Made by a program: the position numbers and the translations under genes
Source: Polycyclovorans sp002706265
Lineage (GTDB): Bacteria; Pseudomonadota; Gammaproteobacteria; Nevskiales; Nevskiaceae
Assembly: GCA_963973915.1 (NCBI GenBank)
Contig: CAXBBM010000001.1
Coordinates: 281,689 to 345,688 of the forward strand
Reading direction: 5' to 3'
DNA length: 64,000 bases
The notes under the pieces: model-generated
Told to the model about the DNA's origin: nothing
The model's database searches: none
The model's input: the letters and a program-made list of their open reading frames with translations, nothing else
Part shown: piece by piece, positions 27,005 to 36,431 of the stretch
Position numbering within the stretch: position 1 is the first letter of the stretch
How the letters are laid out: every line of letters starts with the position of its first letter

Positions 27005-27676
27005 TCAGTACACCTGCGACGGATCCAGCCCGACCAGGCCGTAAAGCCAGCCTTGGGCGAGCCCCAGCGGCACGGCGATGACCTGGCCCAGTATGCCCAC
27101 GGCCAGCAGCACGATCAGTATCACCAGACCGTAAGGCTCGATGCGGTCGAGCACGCGCGCGCCGTTGGGGGGCAACAGTCCGGCCAGTACCCGACCGCCG
27201 TCCAGCGGCGGCAGGGGCAACAAGTTCAGGATCATCAGCACCAGATTGATGATGATGCCGGCCACCGACATCAGCCCCAGAAAGGTCCAGACCGTGTTGT
27301 CGGCACCCAGGGTCAGGGCCGTCTTCAGCAGGATCACCCAGCCCAGGGCCATGACCAGGTTGGCGCCGGGCCCGGCGATGGCCACCAGCGCCATGTGCTG
27401 TCGCGGCTTGCGCAGGTTGTGCATGTTGACCGGCACCGGCTTGGCCCAGCCAAACAGAAAGCCGCCCAGAAACAGCATCACGGCCGGCACCAGAATCGTG
27501 CCCACCGGGTCGATATGGCGTATCGGATTCAACGACAGACGCCCCAGCGCGGCCGCCGTGGGGTCGCCCAGCGCGCGCGCCGCCCAGCCGTGGGCCACTT
27601 CGTGCAGGGTGATGGCAAACAGCACCGGAATCGCCCAGATGCTCAGCGTGGTGAAAAATTGCGCGGGATCGGTCAT
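27005..27676 (-). CDS. Site-2-protease-like M50 membrane metallopeptidase
   Basis: 223 residues, at least five hydrophobic segments. The zinc site is HEVAH (H25, E26, H29) inside the first membrane helix and NLLPLPPLDGGR near residue 165 supplies the third ligand Asp. No PDZ or CBS domain, so it belongs to the small standalone branch of the family. Substrates are unknown; members cleave transmembrane segments of regulators or remnant signal peptides. ATGA overlap with gltX upstream suggests co-transcription. Confidence 0.9.
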   Translation of the reverse strand: MTDPAQFFTTLSIWAIPVLFAITLHEVAHGWAARALGDPTAAALGRLSLNPIRHIDPVGTILVPAVMLFLGGFLFGWAKPVPVNMHNLRKPRQHMALVAIAGPGANLVMALGWVILLKTALTLGADNTVWTFLGLMSVAGIIINLVLMILNLLPLPPLDGGRVLAGLLPPNGARVLDRIEPYGLVILIVLLAVGILGQVIAVPLGLAQGWLYGLVGLDPSQVY

Positions 27677-29085
27677 TGCGCCGCAATCCAGTCGAGCGCC
27701 CGCTGCAAGCGCGCCAGGGTGCGGTCGCGGCCCAGCAGTGCCAGGGTCAGGTCGATGGGCGGTGACACGGCCATGCCGCAGCAGGCTACGCGAATCGGCT
27801 GGGCCACGGCGCCGAGCTTGACGCCCAACTGCTCGCCCACTGCCGTCACCACCGCGTGCAGCGGCTCGGCCGACCAGTCGCCCAGCCCCGCGAAGCCGTC
27901 GATCAGCGCCTGCAGCACCGGCGCCGCGTCGGGCTTCAGGTGCTTGGCGGCGTCCTTCTCGACATACTGTTCAAAATCACGGTAGAAGAAGGCCGACTTC
28001 TCGGTCATCTCGGCCAGGGTGCGGCAGCGCTCCCGCTGCGCGTCGATCACCGCCGCCAGCGCCGGACCGTCGGCGGGGTTGATGCCCGCCTGGCGCAGGT
28101 GCCAGTCGAACTCGGGCTCGACCACCGTCAGCGGCGCGGTCTTCAAATACTGATGATTAACCCAGTACGCCTTCTCCATGTCGAACCGCGCCGGGCTGGA
28201 CGAGACATGGTCGAAGTCGAACAGCGCTTCCATCTCGGCGCGACTGAACAGCTCCTGGTCGCCGTGACTCCAGCCCAGGCGCACCAGATAGTTGAGCAGT
28301 CCTTCGGGCAAGAAGCCCATGGCGCGATATTCCATGACGCCCAGCGCACCGTGGCGCTTCGAAAGCTTGGCGCCGTCGCTGCCCAGAATCATCGACACGT
28401 GCGCGTAGGCCGGCGGCGTGAACCCCAGCGCGGTGAACAGGTTCATCTGCTTGGGCGTGTTGTTGACGTGGTCGTCGCCGCGAATCACGTGGCTGATGCC
28501 CATGTCGGCATCGTCGACCACCACGCAGAAATTGTAGGTGGGCGTGCCATCGCCGCGGGCAATGATCAGGTCATCCAGCTCGGCGTTGGCGAAGCGCATG
28601 TCGCCCTTGATCAGGTCCTTCACGATCACCTCGCCGTCCAGCGGATTGGCGAAGCGAATCACCGGCATCACGCCGTCGGGCGGTGTGGGCAGCGTCTTGC
28701 CGGGCGCCGGGCGCCAGCGGCCGTCGTAACGCGGCTTTTCCTTGCGGGCCTGCTGCTCGGCGCGCAGCGCGTCCAGTTCTTCGCGGCTGGCATAGCACCG
28801 ATAGGCCGTGCCCTCGGCCAGCATCCGGTCGATCAATTCGGTGTAACGCGGGTAGCGCGCCGTCTGGTAAACCGGCGCGACGTCACTGTGCAACCCCAGC
28901 CAGGCCATGCCTTCAAAAATGGCATCGACCGCAGCCTGGGTGCTGCGCTCGCGGTCGGTGTCCTCGATGCGCAGCAGAAAACGTCCGCCATGCCGGCGCG
29001 CGTACAGGTACGAGAACAGCGCGGTCCGCGCCCCGCCGATATGCAGATAACCCGTCGGCGACGGAGCGAAACGCGTCACAACCAT
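27673..29085 (-). CDS. gltX: Glutamyl-tRNA synthetase
   Basis: 470-residue class I enzyme. TRFAPSPTGYLHIGGART holds the HIGH signature and KLSKRHG the second signature; LRIEDTDRERS and VIRGDDHVNNTPKQ are also typical. I prefer ATG 29085 over a GTG at 29097, because the family N-terminus starts at MVVTRFAP. Divergent from the QueD-like gene, with 76 bp between start codons. Confidence 0.96.
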   Translation of the reverse strand: MVVTRFAPSPTGYLHIGGARTALFSYLYARRHGGRFLLRIEDTDRERSTQAAVDAIFEGMAWLGLHSDVAPVYQTARYPRYTELIDRMLAEGTAYRCYASREELDALRAEQQARKEKPRYDGRWRPAPGKTLPTPPDGVMPVIRFANPLDGEVIVKDLIKGDMRFANAELDDLIIARGDGTPTYNFCVVVDDADMGISHVIRGDDHVNNTPKQMNLFTALGFTPPAYAHVSMILGSDGAKLSKRHGALGVMEYRAMGFLPEGLLNYLVRLGWSHGDQELFSRAEMEALFDFDHVSSSPARFDMEKAYWVNHQYLKTAPLTVVEPEFDWHLRQAGINPADGPALAAVIDAQRERCRTLAEMTEKSAFFYRDFEQYVEKDAAKHLKPDAAPVLQALIDGFAGLGDWSAEPLHAVVTAVGEQLGVKLGAVAQPIRVACCGMAVSPPIDLTLALLGRDRTLARLQRALDWIAAQ

Positions 29086-29161
29086 GAGATCGACCACTCA
29101 GAACGAAGCGCAGGATTCTAAACTAGTGGCCCGCTTCAACCTGAATTGCGCCGCGCGCCCC

Positions 29162-30013
29162 ATGGCCACCCTGTTTGTCGACCACCTCACCGTCATTGAC
29201 TGCGCCTATCTGGACCTGCAGCGTGGCCTGGTGGGCGAAAGCTGGATCGTCGACCTGATGCTTGAGGGCGCCCTCGACGCGCAATCGATGGTGCTCGACT
29301 TCGGCGAGGTCAAGCGCCGCATCAAGCGGGCCATCGACCGCGGCCCCGACCACACCCTGCTGGTGCCCTGCAGCGCGAAAGGCGTCCGCCTCGACCACCC
29401 GGCCCCCAACCGGACCCGACTGCAAGCCGACACCGCCCTGGGGCCGATCACGCTCGATGCCCCGGCAGTGAGCATCACGCCGCTGGCCGTCAGCGCCATC
29501 GACGGTGACGCCGTCACCCGCCACTGCGCAGACCTGGTGCGCGATCTGGTGCCGGCGTCGGTCACGCGCATCAGCCTGCAACTGCGCGTCGAGGCCATCG
29601 ACGGCGCCTACTACCAATACGTGCACGGCCTGAAAAAGCACGACGGCGCCTGCCAGCGCATCGCCCACGGGCATCGCTCACGGCTCATGATCACCGTTGA
29701 CGGCGCGCGCGATACCGCGCTCGAAGCACAACTCGCCGACGCCCTGCGGGACACCTACTTCGTCAGCGCCGACGACGTGGTCGGCCTCACCGACAGCCAC
29801 CTGCACACGGCCTACGACGCCCCGGAAGGCCGTTTCGACCTGCGGCTGCCGCGCTCGGCCGTGACCCACATCGACCGCGACAGCACCGTCGAATGTCTGG
29901 CCGACTGGCTGCTGGCCCAGGCCAGACGCCATCACCCGCAGGCGGCCATCGTGGTGCGCGCCTTCGAAGGCGTGCAGAAAGGCGCAATCGCCACCGCCGA
30001 GCGAAGCGGCTGA
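29162..30013 (+). CDS. Tandem T-fold 6-pyruvoyltetrahydropterin/QueD-like protein
   Basis: About 283 residues, roughly twice the size of a QueD subunit. Two halves each look like a PTPS/QueD T-fold: the first has VLDFGEVKRRIKRAI but lacks the zinc histidines, and the second carries DGACQRIAHGHRSRL with the Cys and HGH typical of the active site, then SHLHTAYD. It may act in queuosine or another pterin-related route, or be a diverged paralogue. The ATG at 29162 is chosen as the first that starts at the domain; no strong ribosome site is visible. Confidence 0.75.
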   Translation: MATLFVDHLTVIDCAYLDLQRGLVGESWIVDLMLEGALDAQSMVLDFGEVKRRIKRAIDRGPDHTLLVPCSAKGVRLDHPAPNRTRLQADTALGPITLDAPAVSITPLAVSAIDGDAVTRHCADLVRDLVPASVTRISLQLRVEAIDGAYYQYVHGLKKHDGACQRIAHGHRSRLMITVDGARDTALEAQLADALRDTYFVSADDVVGLTDSHLHTAYDAPEGRFDLRLPRSAVTHIDRDSTVECLADWLLAQARRHHPQAAIVVRAFEGVQKGAIATAERSG

Positions 30014-30037
30014 CGCGCGCCCTCGCGCACCGCCGAC

Positions 30038-33000
30038 TCAGGTGGCATGCATCAATCTCAAGGATTCGAGTTGCCGCAGGGCGCCTTCAAAATCCAGTCG
30101 CTGCAGGCAGTGATGGAGCTGTCTCGCGCCCTCGTCACCGAGATGCTCGCGCCAGTCGATGATCCGCGCCACGTCATCCAGCGCATCCAACTGCCGGGCG
30201 CGCAGCTTGCGCTTGAGGCTGGCCATGCCGTCCGGGGTCAGCAGCACACCCAACGGCGGGACCGGCATCAGCGGCCGTGTGGCGAGCCACCCATCGGCCA
30301 CCGGAACGAATGCGTCGATGGCCGAATGGCAGGCCAGAAGTGCGGCCTTCATGCCGGCCGGATCGGCTTCGGCAGCCCGGGCGGCCCGTTCCAGCGCGCC
30401 TGCTGCTGCGGCCACCGCCGTGGCGCCCACATTGGCCGCCGTGCCGCGCAGCGCGTGCGCCTGCTGCTGCACGGCTCGGGCCTCGGTCAGGGCGTCGATC
30501 TGGTGCGGCAGCCCGGCGCCACTACGGCAATGAATCACAAACGTGTTCAGCAGTGAAGCCAGCAGGGTGCCGTCACCACCGGTCCGGGCCAGCGCGTCTG
30601 CTTCGGCAAACAGCGCATCATCGGGTACCACTGCACTCTGAAGCGGCGTCGGCTCGGCCCCGTCGGTGGTGGATGCGGCCGCCGCCGCAGCGCCCCGCTC
30701 AGCACCCAGGACGGCCGCCAGCATGGCGATCATGCGATCCGGCTCGAAAGGCTTGGTGATGAACTCGTTCATGCCCGCATCGAGTGCGCGCTGGCGCTCG
30801 CTGACCAGTGCATCGGCCGTCAATGCAATGACGGGCAGGTGTCGGAGATGGGCGTCATCACGCATCAGCCGCACCGCCTGCAGGCCGTCCATCACCGGCA
30901 TGTGAATGTCCATCAGCACGGCATCGACCGAGCCGGGCGCATCGCGCAGCAGGTCCAGCGCGGCCTGCCCATGCTCGGCACGCAGCACGATGCCGCCCTC
31001 CAGCGCCAGGATCCGCTCGGCAATGTCGAGATTGATGCCGCTGTCATCGACGACGAGAATGCGCTTGTCTTTCAGGCGCGCGCCCGGGACAGGCCCGTCG
31101 CGCCCGGCCACAGACGCTTCGGGAACGCATTCGCCGCTTGCCGTCAGTGACGGGTTCAAGAGCGGGTCGTCCGCGATCGGCAACGTCAGCCACACCCGGA
31201 AGGTGCTGCCCTCACCGGGCGCGCTGTCGAGGGTCACCTCACCCCCCATCAGCTCGACCAGCCGCCTGACGATCGGCAGCCCCAGACCCGTACCCCCATA
31301 GCGCCGGGTGGTGGTCGAATCGGCTTGCATGAAGGGCTTGAACACTTCGGCCTGAACGTCTTCGGGCATGCCGATACCGGTGTCGATGACCGCGAACTGC
31401 AGCGTGACGGCGCCCTCTTCGCCCCCCACCCGAGAGACCTCGAGCGCCACGCTGCCTGTGGCGGTGAACTTCACCGCGTTGCCCAACAGATTGTTGAGAA
31501 TCTGGCCCAGCCGGTGGGCATCACCCACCACCCGCGCGGGCAGGTCAGCGGTGCAGCGCACAGTGCAGTTCAGCCCCTTGCGTGCCGCCTGCGGGGTAAT
31601 CATGCCCATGGCATCGTTGACCAATCGCATGAGGTCCAGCGGCGCGGCCGTCAACTGCATCTTGCCGGCCTCGATCTTCGACAGATCGAGAATGTCGTTG
31701 ATCAGGGCCATCAAAGACCGCCCGGCAATATCGAGTTTGTCGACCAGGTCGGTCTGCGGGGCGTCCAGCGTCGTGTGTTTCAGCAGGTAGGCCACATTGA
31801 GCACGGCATTCATCGGCGTCCGTATCTCGTGGCTCATGTTGGCCAGAAAAGCGCTCTTGGCGGCGTTGGCGGCTTCGGCCGCCTCGGTGGCCCGGCGCAT
31901 TTCGGTGACATCGGTGACAAATGCGTAGAAGCCGCGCACCTCATCTCCGTCACGATCGGGAACATAGCGGGCCAACGAGGCATAGCCGCCAATCTGTCGC
32001 TCGAACTGCTGCGGCGTGCCGGCCAGCGCCGCGCGGATATACGGTGCGTTCAGCGCGTACAGTTCAGGTCCCAGCAGATCACGGATGTGGGTTCCGGGCA
32101 GGGTTTCCGGATCAACCCCGAACCAGTCGCGATAGGCATGGTTGGCAAAGCGATTGATTTCATCGCGGTCCCAATAGGCCACCATCGACGGCATGGCATT
32201 GATGATGTTGCTGAGGTCGCCGCGCGCACGCTCCAGCATCTCGGTGCGGCTGGTAACGCGCTGCTCCAGCGTCACGTTCAATTCGCGCAGCGCCTCCTCG
32301 GCCTGTCGGCGTTCGTCGATGTCGGTATTGGACCCGAACCAACGCATGATCTGGCCCGCAGCGTCGTGCAAGGCTTCACAACGTGAATCAAACCACCGGT
32401 AGGCGCCGTCGTGGCGCCGCAGGCGGTATTCGGCATGGAACGGGGTCCCGCGATCAAGCGATTGCTGCCAACGGTGCATCAGCGCCTCACGGTCGTCAGG
32501 GTGTACCTGCTCCAGCCACCGATATGCCATCTGCTGGTCTTCATCGACGCCGGTGTAGCGTGCCCATTGCTCACTGAGAAAATCGCAGGCGCCCGAAGGC
32601 GTACAGGCCCACACCAGCTGTGGCATGGCATTGGCCAACTGGCGCCAGCGGGCCTCGCTCTCGCGCAGGCGCTCGATGGCCGCGCGCTGCTCGGTCACAT
32701 CGACGATCGAGGCCACCACCAGTTGGCGCTTGCCGAGCACCAACGGGCTGAGCATCACCTCCACCGGAAACTTCACACCCTGCGCGTTCAGGGCATACAG
32801 ATCCTGGCGCGCCCCCATGCGGCGCACCTTGCGGTCGTAGCCCTGTCGCAGTTGCTGATGCGCCATGCGGTGCGCATCGGGCAGCAGCATTTCGACGGCC
32901 TGACCCTGCAACTGCTCCGGGGTGTACCCGAAGATCTCGTGCACGCGCGCATTGGCCTGGACGATGCGACCGTCGGCATCGGCCACGATGATCGCCTGCA

Positions 33001-34081
33001 GCGAGGCGTTGATCACGCCGCGCGACAGGGTGTCGGCTTCGCGCACCAGCATCCGACGCCGCTCGGCAGGCAGCTTCAGCGCGTAGGTCAAGGCCGCCAG
33101 CAGTGCGGCGATCAGCCCCCCGGCCAGCAGCGTCAGCCAGGGACTGGCCTGGTGCAGTTGCTGCACCAGTTGCGGACGGGCGAGCACGTCGATTCGCCAG
33201 GTTCGTCCATACACCGGCAGGCGGATATCGCGCAGCAAATCCGGGATCGCAGCCTGACCGGACCGGTCCGACACGATCAGCGTCGGCTGGGCGCCGGTGA
33301 CGTCGGTGACATCGATCATCAGGTCAGGGAAGCGTCGACCGATATCTTCAAGCACCTCATTGAGCAACAGGGGCGCGTAGCTCCAGCCCAGCGTGGCCCG
33401 CACCCGCTCGGCCGGGGTGGTCAACGGGGCGCCCCCCCGATAGATGGGCAACAGCAGCAGAAAACCCTGCTCCTCACGCTCTACCGCCTGCACCAGCGTC
33501 ATCGGCGCGGTCAGCCGCGGCTCGCCGGTATGCATCGCGGCACGCGCCGCCGCGAAGCGCTCAGGGTCTGATGCAATGTCCAACCCAATGGCCGCTTGGT
33601 TGCGGTGTTCGGGCTCGATGTATTGAATGACCCAGTGCTCGCCCGTCGGCGTGCTCAGTTGCTGGAGCCCAAACGCTGCGCCCCGATCCTCACTGGCGGA
33701 TTCGAGAAACTCGGCAAGTTCCCCTTTCGACACGCGACGGATGAATCCGAATCCGCGGGCACCGGGGAACTCCCGGTCGATCTCCAAAGACTGCGCATAC
33801 AAGGCAAACCGCTGATGCGTCAGCGCGTCAACCCCGGCCCCGAGGACCACTCCACGTGCACCGCGTAGACCGTATTCGTAGGTGCGCAGGCGATTCCCAA
33901 TGGCGATGCGATACTCCGACGCCCGAGCTTCAAAGGCGGCGTGTACCGCCATGCGATTGTGGTGTGCGTGATATAGGGCGCCCAATACGGCCACGATCAC
34001 ACCCGTCGCGGCCACCAGCACCGCCAGGGTCACTGCACCGGTAGCCGGCCAGCGCGGCATCCGCCACCTGGCGGCGTTCAT
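30038..34081 (-). CDS. CHASE-PAS hybrid sensor histidine kinase
   Basis: 1347-residue membrane kinase. A helix at about 15-37, a periplasmic CHASE domain (about 75-300), a second helix (about 315-335), three PAS domains (about 345-465, 475-600, 620-735), HisKA with NMSHEIRTPMNAV, an HATPase with RYGGTGLGLPIVRRL, a receiver with VLMDIHMPVMDG (about 1025-1145), and an HPt domain with AHALRGTAANVG. CHASE domains sense small extracellular ligands. It overlaps the upstream REC-GGDEF gene by 4 bp, so phosphorelay from this kinase to cyclic-di-GMP synthesis is likely (inference). The 3' end converges on the QueD-like gene. Confidence 0.92.
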   Translation of the reverse strand: MNAARWRMPRWPATGAVTLAVLVAATGVIVAVLGALYHAHHNRMAVHAAFEARASEYRIAIGNRLRTYEYGLRGARGVVLGAGVDALTHQRFALYAQSLEIDREFPGARGFGFIRRVSKGELAEFLESASEDRGAAFGLQQLSTPTGEHWVIQYIEPEHRNQAAIGLDIASDPERFAAARAAMHTGEPRLTAPMTLVQAVEREEQGFLLLLPIYRGGAPLTTPAERVRATLGWSYAPLLLNEVLEDIGRRFPDLMIDVTDVTGAQPTLIVSDRSGQAAIPDLLRDIRLPVYGRTWRIDVLARPQLVQQLHQASPWLTLLAGGLIAALLAALTYALKLPAERRRMLVREADTLSRGVINASLQAIIVADADGRIVQANARVHEIFGYTPEQLQGQAVEMLLPDAHRMAHQQLRQGYDRKVRRMGARQDLYALNAQGVKFPVEVMLSPLVLGKRQLVVASIVDVTEQRAAIERLRESEARWRQLANAMPQLVWACTPSGACDFLSEQWARYTGVDEDQQMAYRWLEQVHPDDREALMHRWQQSLDRGTPFHAEYRLRRHDGAYRWFDSRCEALHDAAGQIMRWFGSNTDIDERRQAEEALRELNVTLEQRVTSRTEMLERARGDLSNIINAMPSMVAYWDRDEINRFANHAYRDWFGVDPETLPGTHIRDLLGPELYALNAPYIRAALAGTPQQFERQIGGYASLARYVPDRDGDEVRGFYAFVTDVTEMRRATEAAEAANAAKSAFLANMSHEIRTPMNAVLNVAYLLKHTTLDAPQTDLVDKLDIAGRSLMALINDILDLSKIEAGKMQLTAAPLDLMRLVNDAMGMITPQAARKGLNCTVRCTADLPARVVGDAHRLGQILNNLLGNAVKFTATGSVALEVSRVGGEEGAVTLQFAVIDTGIGMPEDVQAEVFKPFMQADSTTTRRYGGTGLGLPIVRRLVELMGGEVTLDSAPGEGSTFRVWLTLPIADDPLLNPSLTASGECVPEASVAGRDGPVPGARLKDKRILVVDDSGINLDIAERILALEGGIVLRAEHGQAALDLLRDAPGSVDAVLMDIHMPVMDGLQAVRLMRDDAHLRHLPVIALTADALVSERQRALDAGMNEFITKPFEPDRMIAMLAAVLGAERGAAAAAASTTDGAEPTPLQSAVVPDDALFAEADALARTGGDGTLLASLLNTFVIHCRSGAGLPHQIDALTEARAVQQQAHALRGTAANVGATAVAAAAGALERAARAAEADPAGMKAALLACHSAIDAFVPVADGWLATRPLMPVPPLGVLLTPDGMASLKRKLRARQLDALDDVARIIDWREHLGDEGARQLHHCLQRLDFEGALRQLESLRLMHAT

Positions 34082-35070
34082 CCTGTCGGCGCTGCCCGCG
34101 CGGTCGCCAGCCTCGCGGGATTGGAGGCATCAAGAGGCTCGAACACCACTTGATTGCGCCCCGCCGCCTTGGCGGCGTAGAGCGTGCGATCGGCCGCGGC
34201 AACCAGCGTGGCCGGCTTCGGCGCGGCGCCGAAAGACGGTTCCACACTGCGGGCGTCAAAGGTGGCCACCCCGATCGACACGGTCACCCTTGCCGGTTCG
34301 CTGCTGCTTTCCACGTCGATGGCGACTGCGGCAATCGCGGCGCACAACCGCTCGGCAAGCTGCTGGGCCGCCTGCCCCCCGGTATCTGCCAGCAGCACGA
34401 CGAACTCCTCGCCGCCGAACCGGGCGGCAAGGTCCCCGCCACGCTGCGTCGCCCGCTGCAACTGGGCTGCCACCTGCTGCAATGCGGCATCACCGCCGAG
34501 ATGACCGTATTTGTCGTTGAATCGCTTGAAATGGTCCACATCGACCATCAACAGCGACAGCGGCACGGCTGCGCGCAGGGCCCGTCGCCATTCCCACGCC
34601 AGCTGCGCCTCAAAGGCAGCCCGGTTGGCCAGACCCGTCAAACCGTCTTTCAATGCAGCCTGACGCAGGGCATCGGCCAGGGCTTTGAGTCGCAGTTGCG
34701 TACCCACCCGTGCCTGCACCACCACCGGCCGGACCGGCTTGGCGATGAAATCAACCGCACCCATCTCGAAGGCTTGCACCTCAAGATCGGTCTCGTGGTG
34801 GCTGGTGACAAACATCACCACGATGTCAGCGGTGCGCGGGTCGGCCTTGAGCTGGCGGCAAACCTCCAACCCTGAGATTCCCGGCATTTCGAAATCGAGC
34901 AGCAACAGGTCCGGCTGCAGATCGCGTGCCATCTGCAGGCCCTCAGCGGCCGAGGTGCTGAAGCGCACGTCTCCGTAAGAAGACAGCGTTCGATACAGCA
35001 CCTGAATCGTGCCGGGATCATCATCGACCAGCAGAATCAAACGCCGCGCGACCGCAGAGGGCTCATTCAC
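34078..35070 (-). CDS. Response regulator diguanylate cyclase (REC-GGDEF)
   Basis: 330 residues. The receiver (about 12-128) has the phosphate-accepting Asp in LLLLDFEMPGISG and the acidic pair in LVDDDPG. The GGDEF domain (about 150-300) keeps the active site as RFGGEEFVVLL with the substrate motif DVDHFKRFNDKYGH, so it should make cyclic-di-GMP. No RxxD inhibitory site is evident at the usual place. It is the first gene of a two-gene operon with the CHASE-PAS hybrid kinase. Confidence 0.93.
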   Translation of the reverse strand: MNEPSAVARRLILLVDDDPGTIQVLYRTLSSYGDVRFSTSAAEGLQMARDLQPDLLLLDFEMPGISGLEVCRQLKADPRTADIVVMFVTSHHETDLEVQAFEMGAVDFIAKPVRPVVVQARVGTQLRLKALADALRQAALKDGLTGLANRAAFEAQLAWEWRRALRAAVPLSLLMVDVDHFKRFNDKYGHLGGDAALQQVAAQLQRATQRGGDLAARFGGEEFVVLLADTGGQAAQQLAERLCAAIAAVAIDVESSSEPARVTVSIGVATFDARSVEPSFGAAPKPATLVAAADRTLYAAKAAGRNQVVFEPLDASNPARLATARAAPTG

Positions 35071-35115
35071 CGGTCATCGCTCCCGTCAGGCGTACTGGCA
35101 GCCTGCGCGCCAGAT

Positions 35116-35673
35116 TTGCAGACCAGCACCCTAGAGTTCGATCACAGCGCGGGGGCCTTGGCCGCTGGAGGGTGGAGCCGGGCCGACCAACAGCACGCCG
35201 CGGGTCGTGGCCCCACCCCCGCGCGACGCAACGCCCTGCTCCGCAACCTTGGCGAGATCGCCACCGCCAGCGCCGACAGCACCCGCACGCTCACCGCCCT
35301 GCTGGCGTCGATCGCGCTGGTGTCATTGGCCGTGGGCGGCATTGGCATCATGAACATCATGCTGGTGTCGGTCACCGAGCGGACCCGTGAAATCGGCATT
35401 CGCATGGCCGTGGGCGCGCGGCCGAACGACGTGCTGGCGCAGTTTCTGGTCGAGTCGCTGGTGCTGGCGCTGGCCGGCGGCGTGCTCGGCATTGCCCTCG
35501 GCGTCGGTATCGCCGATTTGCTGGCGCGCAAGCTGGAATGGCTGCTGATCGTGCGCCTGGATGTCGTGCTGCTGTCGGTGGGCGTCAGTGCGGCCGTGGG
35601 CGTCATCTTCGGGCTCTACCCCGCGCTCAAGGCCTCGCGGCTCGACCCGATTCAGGCGCTGCGCTACGAGTAG
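35116..35673 (+). pseudogene. C-terminal remnant of a MacB/FtsX-type ABC permease
   Basis: Similarity starts near 35240 and runs to a natural stop. Recognisable parts are LRNLGEIATASADSTRTLT, GGIGIMNIMLVSVTERTRE, GIRMAVGAR, and the family C-terminus LYPALKASRLDPIQALRYE. Only about 145 of the roughly 650 residues of MacB are left: the ATPase domain, the first helix and most of the periplasmic part are gone. The 5' portion of the ORF (before about 35240) does not resemble the family. Presumed non-functional. Confidence 0.85.
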
Positions 35674-35690
35674 CCGCCTGGCCTGCCGGC

Positions 35691-35872
35691 TCACGCGAGT
35701 CGGGCAATCACCGCGTCCAGATCGGCCTGCGTGTCGACACCATGGCGCAGCGGCATCGAGCAACGCGGGCGACATCAACGGTTCGTCGCCCTGCAGGTTG
35801 ACCAGCAGGGTGTCGTCGGCCCAACTGCGCAAGGCCGCCACCTCGGCCACGGCGGGGTCGTCGGTGGCAATA
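35691..35872 (-). pseudogene. kdsB: Remnant of kdsB with internal deletion
   Basis: On the minus strand the first part reads IATDDPAVAEVAAL then LVNLQGDEPLMSPALLDAA, the nucleotide-binding core of 3-deoxy-manno-octulosonate cytidylyltransferase. In a different frame it goes on with LRHGVDTQADLDAVIARLA and a stop, which is the normal C-terminus. About 100 or more middle residues are missing and the two parts are out of frame. At its 5' side it joins directly to a miaB remnant with a few shared bases around 35867-35872. Confidence 0.82.
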
Positions 35873-36345
35873 CTTGGAGCAGCCTTCCATGATGCTGACG
35901 AAGGCCGTCACGCCTTCGGCACGCGGCTCGGGCAGGCGATAAAACTTCTCGATCTCGGGAAAGCTGATGTCCACCGCCGGCTTGTGGGTGCGCCGCGTGG
36001 TGTCGAGCAGCTCCGGCAGCCGATGCAGGGTCTGCGGGCCAAACACCAGATCGACCATGGGCGCGCGGCGGGCAATGGCCTCGCCTTCCTGGCTGGCCAC
36101 GCAACCGCCGACGCCGATCACCCGACCAGGCTGGGCGGCTTTCCAGTCTTTCCAGCGACCCAGTTCGGAAAACACCTTATCCTGCGCCTTTTCGCGCACC
36201 GAGCAGGTGTTGAGCAGCAGCAGATCGGCCTCGTCCGGGTCCTGGGTGCGGGTGTAGCCGTGAGAGGCTTCGAGCACGCTGGCCATTTTGGTGGAGTCGT
36301 ACTCGTTCATCTCGCCCCGTAGGTGATGAGGTAAAGCTTTTTGGA
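35867..36345 (-). pseudogene. miaB: Truncated and frameshifted miaB remnant
   Basis: The frame from MNEYDSTKMASVLE through LLLNTCSVREKAQDK, GGCVASQEGE and SIMEGCSKYC is the N-terminal half of the tRNA methylthiotransferase MiaB. Three lesions are visible: the KKLYLITYG start lies in another frame because one base is lost where the first cluster Cys (GCQ) should be; no start codon precedes it; and the gene stops inside the radical-SAM Cys motif, where kdsB sequence begins. At most 160 of about 440 residues remain. A functional miaB must be elsewhere if the modification is made. Confidence 0.85.
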
Positions 36346-36431
36346 TATGCTCGGAACAGGGACACGTTGGACGACCGTAGAACGGTTGGGCAAAAGGGCC
36401 CGAGGTGTCGGGGCGCCAGGTGGCCATCTCC

